Below, piece by piece: positions 6,576 to 9,976 of a stretch of 9,976 nucleotides of DNA. Position 1 is the first letter of the stretch. Every line of letters starts with the position of its first letter. The stretch is from Hyphomicrobiales bacterium (GTDB lineage: Bacteria; Pseudomonadota; Alphaproteobacteria; Rhizobiales; Aestuariivirgaceae), in NCBI GenBank assembly GCA_020029455.1, contig JAIBJH010000126.1:1-9976 (forward strand), in the 5' to 3' direction. The notes under the pieces are model-generated. The model made no database searches and had not been told where the DNA came from. It worked only from the letters and a program-made list of their open reading frames with translations. The translations under genes were made by a program, and so were the position numbers.

Positions 6576-6682
6576 TGTCTGCAAACCATTATGGCCAGAT
6601 GCCGCAGGCCAAAGTCCGATTAATCAAACCTGAAGCTGTTCGCTGCCAATGTGGAGAAAGGGGAAGAAGAGGGTCACTATAA
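6575..6682 (+). CDS. Possible 35-residue leader ORF upstream of the DUF2336 gene
   Basis: ATG 6575 follows AAGGG with a 6-base spacer, the best ribosome site in this interval, and opens a 35-codon frame ending at TAA 6680-6682. The product starts MSANHYGQMPQ and ends CQCGERGRRGSL; it is basic, has two cysteines, and I do not recognise it. The stop lies 4 bases before ATG 6687 of the DUF2336 gene, which has only a distant Shine-Dalgarno (GAGGG, 13 bases away), so translation of the large gene may be coupled to this small frame. It could be a real small protein, a regulatory leader peptide or an accident. Confidence 0.35.
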   Translation: MSANHYGQMPQAKVRLIKPEAVRCQCGERGRRGSL

Positions 6683-6686
6683 ACCC

Positions 6687-8726
6687 ATGAATGAGGCTAC
6701 TGCCGCTCGAGCCTACGCATCGCCTGCGAGCGAGCGTCCGCGCATCTCTGCGGCCTCTTTCCGCAACCTGACGGCGCGCCTAAAAAAGGTCGATAGCGCC
6801 ATGCCCATTCCGGACGTGATTCCGGAGATGATGGCCCAGCCTGCCGAGGCCCCGCCGGCCGTTGATTTCGCCCCGCCAGCGCCTCATGCGGATCCGGTAG
6901 AAAAACCCAAGACGCTTCGCCGCATCCAGAAGACCGAGTTAGCAGACCCCTTCCACAGCCCGGCAGGGCACTTCGACCTTCCCGATTTCGTGCCCCTCGA
7001 CCCGCCGCAGCCCAGCATTGCCGCAGCGCCTGCGCTCGAACCAGTATTTGAGCCAGCGCCGGAGCCGGAAGCGCCTCCGTACGTTGAGGTTCAACCGGAA
7101 CTGCCACCCGTTGCGGCCGAACTGCAGCCAGAACCCCAACCGGAACTCCAGCCAGAACCGGAGGCCTTGGCAGCGCCTGAACCAGAGCCTGTGGTGGAAC
7201 TTGAGGTTCAGCCGCAGCCGGTGGTCATGCCGGAACCGGAAGTAGTTGAAGAGCTTCCGCAGCAGATTGAGCCCGAGCCAGTTGCAGTAGAAGCAGAAGC
7301 GTTTTCACAAGTTGACGAGCAGCCCGAAGGCGAGGGCGAGGAAGAACCCCATGCTCCCCAGGGCCATGTAGCGCCGACACCCGCCGAGAATGCCAGCGAC
7401 GCCGCAAACAAAGAGCACCTCACGCGCAAGGAAGCCCTTGAGCTGGAATTCGTCTGGCGCAGCCTTCTCGCCAATCCTACTCTTGAGGAACGCGCCCAAT
7501 TCGTCCGCGAAATGGCCGATGTGCTGGCAGCCGCTGAAGCCCAACTGCCTGAGCCTGCCCCCGAACATGACCTCTCGAAGATCGCCCCGGCCGACCCCGG
7601 CGCGGTAGAGCAGGGGCCAGAGGCCGTTGAGACCATTGAACCCATGGCAACCATCGAGGTTGTTGAGGAACCGGCGCCCATCGTCACCAATTTCGCCGCG
7701 CAATCAGACCCGCGGTCGGACCATGCGGAAGTCGCCCGCTCGCTTCTCGACATGATGGCGGCGGGAAGCACCTCGGGTCTTCCCCATGAGCGCGCCCTTG
7801 CCGCCGACACTCTTCTGCGCCTTGTGCCCAAGCTCGACACCAAGCCCTTGATCATGATGGCCCAGCGCCTCGCCAAGGCCGACAATCCTCCCGCCCTGCT
7901 GATCGCCAAGCTCATCCGCGACCCCCGTGTCGAGGTGGCAGGGCCGCTTCTTGAGGATTGCCCTCAGATCACCGACAAGGATCTTGAGACGGTGGTGGCC
8001 GAAGGCAATTCCGCCAAGCTGCGCATGCTCGCCCGCCGCCGCCATTTGACTGTCGCCATTTCCTATGCCCTCATCAAGACGCGCGATCCTTCTGTCATGC
8101 TGACGCTGGTGCGCAACATGGAAGCCGCGATCTCCCAGGAAGGCTTCCTGGCCTTGATCCACGCCGCCGAAGATGAAAAGGAACTTCTGGCACCGCTCTG
8201 TACGAGGCCTGATCTTCCCGCACCTCTCGCCTTCGAACTCTTCTGGCTGGCCCCGCCTCAGCTCCGCCGCTTCATCCTCTCGCGCTTCCTGACGGACTCG
8301 GAAACGCTCACCAAGATCCTTAAGATCACCATGTCGACGAATGATGCCGACGATCATGCGGATGCCAATAACCAGCACATGCTGCTCGAGGCGCTGGAAC
8401 GCGCCGCCCGCGGCAAGTTCGAAATCGCCTCCGACGAATTGGCGCAGGTTCTCCAGATCGCGCCGGCAACGGCCCTTCGCATCCTCAGCGATGCCGAAGG
8501 CGAACCGCTGATGGTGCTCTTGAAGGTCGCAGGCTATCCACGCCAGGCGCTGGTAGGTCTCATGAAGCGCTTCCGCGATGCTGACCTGCCGCTGCTCTCA
8601 TCGGGCCGCGAGCTTGATGAACTGCAGTCGATCTTCGATACGCTCTCCTTCAACAAGGCGCGCATCCTCCTGACCTACTGGGACTGGGCCCAGCGCAAGA
8701 CCGGCCCCTACGCGCCGCTGCATTAG
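6687..8726 (+). CDS. DUF2336 (COG5330) protein with Pro/Glu-rich linker
   Basis: A 679-residue protein counted from ATG 6687; an in-frame GTG at 6651 would add 12 residues but has no ribosome site. Residues 1-100 are basic and Pro/Ala-rich. Residues about 105-240 are a low-complexity Pro/Glu/Val tract with EPEP and QPEP units, predicted to be disordered. A short helical module follows (about 243-285, LTRKEALELEFVWRSLL). The rest, from about 345, reads as the alpha-helical DUF2336 region, with HEAT-like features such as LIRDPRVEVAGPLLEDCP and VAEGNSAKLRMLARRRHL. There are no membrane helices or signal peptide, so it is likely cytoplasmic. DUF2336 is common in Alphaproteobacteria without an established biochemical role. 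A scaffold or interaction role is inferred from the repeats and linker only. No clear terminator follows; a repeat element starts 12 bases after the stop. Confidence 0.88.
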   Translation: MNEATAARAYASPASERPRISAASFRNLTARLKKVDSAMPIPDVIPEMMAQPAEAPPAVDFAPPAPHADPVEKPKTLRRIQKTELADPFHSPAGHFDLPDFVPLDPPQPSIAAAPALEPVFEPAPEPEAPPYVEVQPELPPVAAELQPEPQPELQPEPEALAAPEPEPVVELEVQPQPVVMPEPEVVEELPQQIEPEPVAVEAEAFSQVDEQPEGEGEEEPHAPQGHVAPTPAENASDAANKEHLTRKEALELEFVWRSLLANPTLEERAQFVREMADVLAAAEAQLPEPAPEHDLSKIAPADPGAVEQGPEAVETIEPMATIEVVEEPAPIVTNFAAQSDPRSDHAEVARSLLDMMAAGSTSGLPHERALAADTLLRLVPKLDTKPLIMMAQRLAKADNPPALLIAKLIRDPRVEVAGPLLEDCPQITDKDLETVVAEGNSAKLRMLARRRHLTVAISYALIKTRDPSVMLTLVRNMEAAISQEGFLALIHAAEDEKELLAPLCTRPDLPAPLAFELFWLAPPQLRRFILSRFLTDSETLTKILKITMSTNDADDHADANNQHMLLEALERAARGKFEIASDELAQVLQIAPATALRILSDAEGEPLMVLLKVAGYPRQALVGLMKRFRDADLPLLSSGRELDELQSIFDTLSFNKARILLTYWDWAQRKTGPYAPLH

Positions 8727-8737
8727 CGCAAACAATA

Positions 8738-8867
8738 CCGTCATCCCGGCCCCCGCCTTCGCGAGGGCAGGCTTCAGCCGGGACCCATTGGAGCGATTCA
8801 ATTGCCAATGCGCCCGCTGAAATGATTCAGGAATCCCGCGTTGCGCTTCGCTTGCACGGGATGACGG
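8738..8867. repeat. Dispersed palindromic repeat with 11-base terminal inverted repeats
   Basis: CCGTCATCCCG (8738-8748) and CGGGATGACGG (8857-8867) are exact reverse complements bounding 130 bases. Inside, CCCGGC (8745-8750) pairs with GCCGGG (8777-8782) around a CCTTCGCGAGG core, and ATCCCG (8833-8838) pairs with CGGGAT (8857-8862). Its ends share the CGTCAT/ATGACG boundary of the element at 107-180, and both carry a GCCTTCGC core, so they belong to one family. It follows the stop of the DUF2336 gene by 12 bases and may protect or end that transcript. Confidence 0.75.
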
Positions 8868-9066
8868 CAATGATTGCACAATCACTTAAATCATCCAGGC
8901 GAAAGTTCGCCGGAATGCTGTCCGCACACAACATCGCGCGCGAAGACAATGTCCCCCGCGCCAGGTGACGCTTCACTTTCCCGCCTTGCAGGCAGCGGGA
9001 AGCCGTCTTGTGAATCACGATGCGCGCTGATCCGCAACTCAAAAATCATGTTCGCCTGCCTGACTC

Positions 9067-9083
9067 AAACTTTTTAAAAGTTT
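9067..9083. promoter_or_regulatory. AT-rich palindrome upstream of the PAS gene promoter
   Basis: AAACTTTT (9067-9074) and AAAAGTTT (9076-9083) are perfect inverted copies around a single T. With no loop this is not a useful hairpin but would suit a dimeric DNA-binding protein. It ends 16 bases before the candidate -35 box at 9100, a position typical of an activator site. Confidence 0.4.
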
Positions 9084-9099
9084 TTTCAGAGGTGGACTC

Positions 9100-9128
9100 T
9101 TGCCAATCAGCAGGCACCGATTCATAAC
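9100..9128 (+). promoter_or_regulatory. Candidate sigma70-type promoter for the PAS gene
   Basis: TTGCCA (9100-9105) matches the -35 consensus at five of six bases. After a 17-base spacer, CATAAC (9123-9128) matches the -10 consensus at four of six. Transcription would begin near 9135, giving a leader of about 47 bases before GTG 9182. Confidence 0.45.
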
Positions 9129-9181
9129 CTTGCGAATCTGGCGCGTCAGCCAGGGACTTCATAAGTAGTTTGGGGCGGCAA

Positions 9182-9682
9182 GTGGAAAGAAGACCAGGGG
9201 GCAAAGCCTTCCGGGCGCAGCTGGTTGTGCCCGAGCAGAGGCAGCTCTACGATTATTGGCTGGAATTGGCGGGCAAGGCCCCCATGCCGGCGAGAAAATC
9301 ATTTAGTCCGGCGCGGCTGCCTCGGCTGCTGCCCGGCATCAGCCTTGTCGATGTGGCAGAGCCCATCGAGCGCTGCCATGTGCGCCTTGCGGGAACGAGG
9401 CTGCGTGACATCTATGACCGGGAGATCACGGGATACTGCATCTCAGACCTCGACTGGGGCGAGAAGCGCGACTACTGGCTCGAGGCCTACCGCCGCACCA
9501 TCATGGACGGCGAGCCCACCCAGGGCATTCTGCAAGGGCCTATGCAAGGCAAGGAACATGTGGTGCAATACTGGCTCAAGCTGCCGCTGCGCACCACCGG
9601 CCATGCCGTGAGCATGGTGCTGTGCTTTGACCATTTCGTGCCGGCCTCCGAGCTGGCGCGAGAATATTCGAATGCTTCCTAG
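9182..9682 (+). CDS. PAS-domain protein of the PF07310 type
   Basis: A 166-residue soluble protein that is almost wholly one PAS-like domain of the kind widespread in Alphaproteobacteria (PF07310). Recognisable parts, in order, are LYDYWLELAGKAPMPAR near the N-terminus, PRLLPGISLVDVAEP, CHVRLAGTRLRDIYDREITG in the centre, DYWLEAYRRTIMDGEPT, and a C-terminal VSMVLCFDHFVPASE strand. No kinase, cyclase or DNA-binding domain is attached, so it would act as a stand-alone sensor or partner protein; its ligand is unknown. GTG 9182 is preferred because GGGG lies 6 bases upstream; TTG 9170, in frame, lacks a ribosome site. A promoter-like sequence lies at 9100-9128. The DUF6456 gene begins 57 bases downstream. 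Confidence 0.85.
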   Translation: MERRPGGKAFRAQLVVPEQRQLYDYWLELAGKAPMPARKSFSPARLPRLLPGISLVDVAEPIERCHVRLAGTRLRDIYDREITGYCISDLDWGEKRDYWLEAYRRTIMDGEPTQGILQGPMQGKEHVVQYWLKLPLRTTGHAVSMVLCFDHFVPASELAREYSNAS

Positions 9683-9690
9683 AATAGGGA

Positions 9691-9719
9691 TTGATTCTCA
9701 AAATTAGCTGTGCTAGGGA
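9691..9719 (+). promoter_or_regulatory. Weak promoter candidate before the DUF6456 gene
   Basis: TTGATT (9691-9696) and TAGGGA (9714-9719) are 17 bases apart, but the -10 part is a poor match. Because the gap to the PAS gene is only 57 bases, read-through from 9100-9128 is equally possible. Confidence 0.2.
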
Positions 9720-9739
9720 CCCTCCCTCAGGAGGTGCCC

Positions 9740-9976
9740 ATGGCTGTTGTGAAAATTCGCGTTGAAGAAGTTGAGAAGGAAGGCGCGCCGGGATTCGATT
9801 CCGGCGAGAGCCCGCTGTTGCGCCTGGCAACAAGGCCCGAAAAGGGCGGCAAGCCCTATCTCGATACCGAGCAGTTTGCCGCCGGAGAGAAGTTGCGCCG
9901 TGATTTTGAAATGTCCGGCCTGTCACAGCGGACCGTCACCTCATATGAGTTGGCGAGTTCGAACGGCAGCCGCCAT
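9740..9976 (+). CDS. DUF6456 domain protein, N-terminal part (cut by window edge)
   Basis: ATG 9740 is preceded by AGGAGG with a 5-base spacer, the strongest ribosome site in the window, and the frame stays open for 79 codons to the edge. After a short acidic N-terminus comes ESPLLRLATRPEKGGKPYLD (residues 23-42) and then EQFAAGEKLRRDFEMSGLSQRT, the pattern of the alphaproteobacterial DUF6456 domain (ESPL-W-RR, GRP-I, F-AGERLR-DF). The protein is small and soluble so far, with no established function. Some longer relatives carry an N-terminal helix-turn-helix; this copy starts directly with the conserved domain. It reads in the same direction as the PAS gene. Confidence 0.75.
   Translation, partial: MAVVKIRVEEVEKEGAPGFDSGESPLLRLATRPEKGGKPYLDTEQFAAGEKLRRDFEMSGLSQRTVTSYELASSNGSRH

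Larger units (their letters stand above)
8727..9181. other. Non-coding stretch between the DUF2336 and PAS genes
   Basis: This 455-base stretch has no convincing gene: short open frames have no ribosome site and no recognisable product, and some are translations of the repeat. It holds the repeat element at 8738-8867, a 14-base inverted repeat GGCGAA-AG-TTCGCC (8898-8911), and a hairpin with arms TTCCCGC (8978-8984) and GCGGGAA (8995-9001). An AT-rich palindrome (9067-9083) and a promoter-like pair (9100-9128) follow. I saw no tRNA-like fold. Confidence 0.7.

Noticed and set aside
6649..6690. 13-codon frame whose TGA overlaps the DUF2336 ATG
   Set aside because: It has no ribosome site ahead of it; the frame starting at 6575 is better supported.
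7208..7915. 235-codon minus-strand frame opposite the DUF2336 gene
   Set aside because: The product is a Ser/Gly-rich string of low complexity produced by reading the Pro/Glu linker backwards; no start signal.
8598..8885. 95-codon minus-strand frame after the DUF2336 gene
   Set aside because: Much of it is a translation of the palindromic repeat at 8738-8867 (SSRASEAQRGIPESF type), a common false gene call.
8978..9001. Hairpin with TTCCCGC/GCGGGAA arms as a terminator
   Set aside because: No T-run follows, it is over 250 bases from the nearest upstream stop, and it may simply be a repeat remnant.

Overview
This window looks like chromosomal DNA of an alphaproteobacterium, most likely of the order Hyphomicrobiales. 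I infer this from the GC-rich coding sequence, the mitochondrial-type glutaryl-CoA dehydrogenase, the DUF2336, PF07310-type PAS and DUF6456 families (all characteristic of Alphaproteobacteria), and dispersed repeats beginning CGTCATCCCG that read as the familiar rhizobial intergenic palindromes. I see no tRNA, rRNA, CRISPR array, transposase or phage gene.

Left part (1-3350). The tail of an unidentified gene is followed by a double-hairpin repeat and a TauE/SafE (TSUP) membrane transporter gene. Facing it on the minus strand is a pair, glutaryl-CoA dehydrogenase (gcdH) followed by a small secreted protein of unknown function, joined by an ATGA stop/start overlap. Diverging from gcdH is a HupE/UreJ-family membrane protein that lacks the usual last transmembrane helix.

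Middle (3343-6650). A compact minus-strand operon reads msrB (methionine sulfoxide reductase B), ptrB (oligopeptidase B), then an isochorismatase-like cysteine hydrolase, with a 6-base gap and an 11-base overlap. The first two suit repair and turnover of damaged proteins and peptides; the role of the third is open. A divergent control region upstream of msrB holds a 44-base nested palindrome.

Right part (6494-9976). Reading rightwards are a possible 35-residue leader ORF, a 679-residue DUF2336 protein with a long Pro/Glu-rich linker, a 455-base non-coding stretch with a second repeat element and a good sigma70-type promoter, a PAS-domain protein, and the start of a DUF6456 gene cut by the window edge. 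These are poorly characterised, possibly regulatory or signalling genes.

Most of the window is ordinary housekeeping sequence, and I found no clear new multi-gene system. The best leads are the palindromic divergent control region at 6494-6575 with the leader ORF behind it, the two related repeat elements, the shortened HupE protein, and the uncharacterised DUF2336, PAS and DUF6456 genes.
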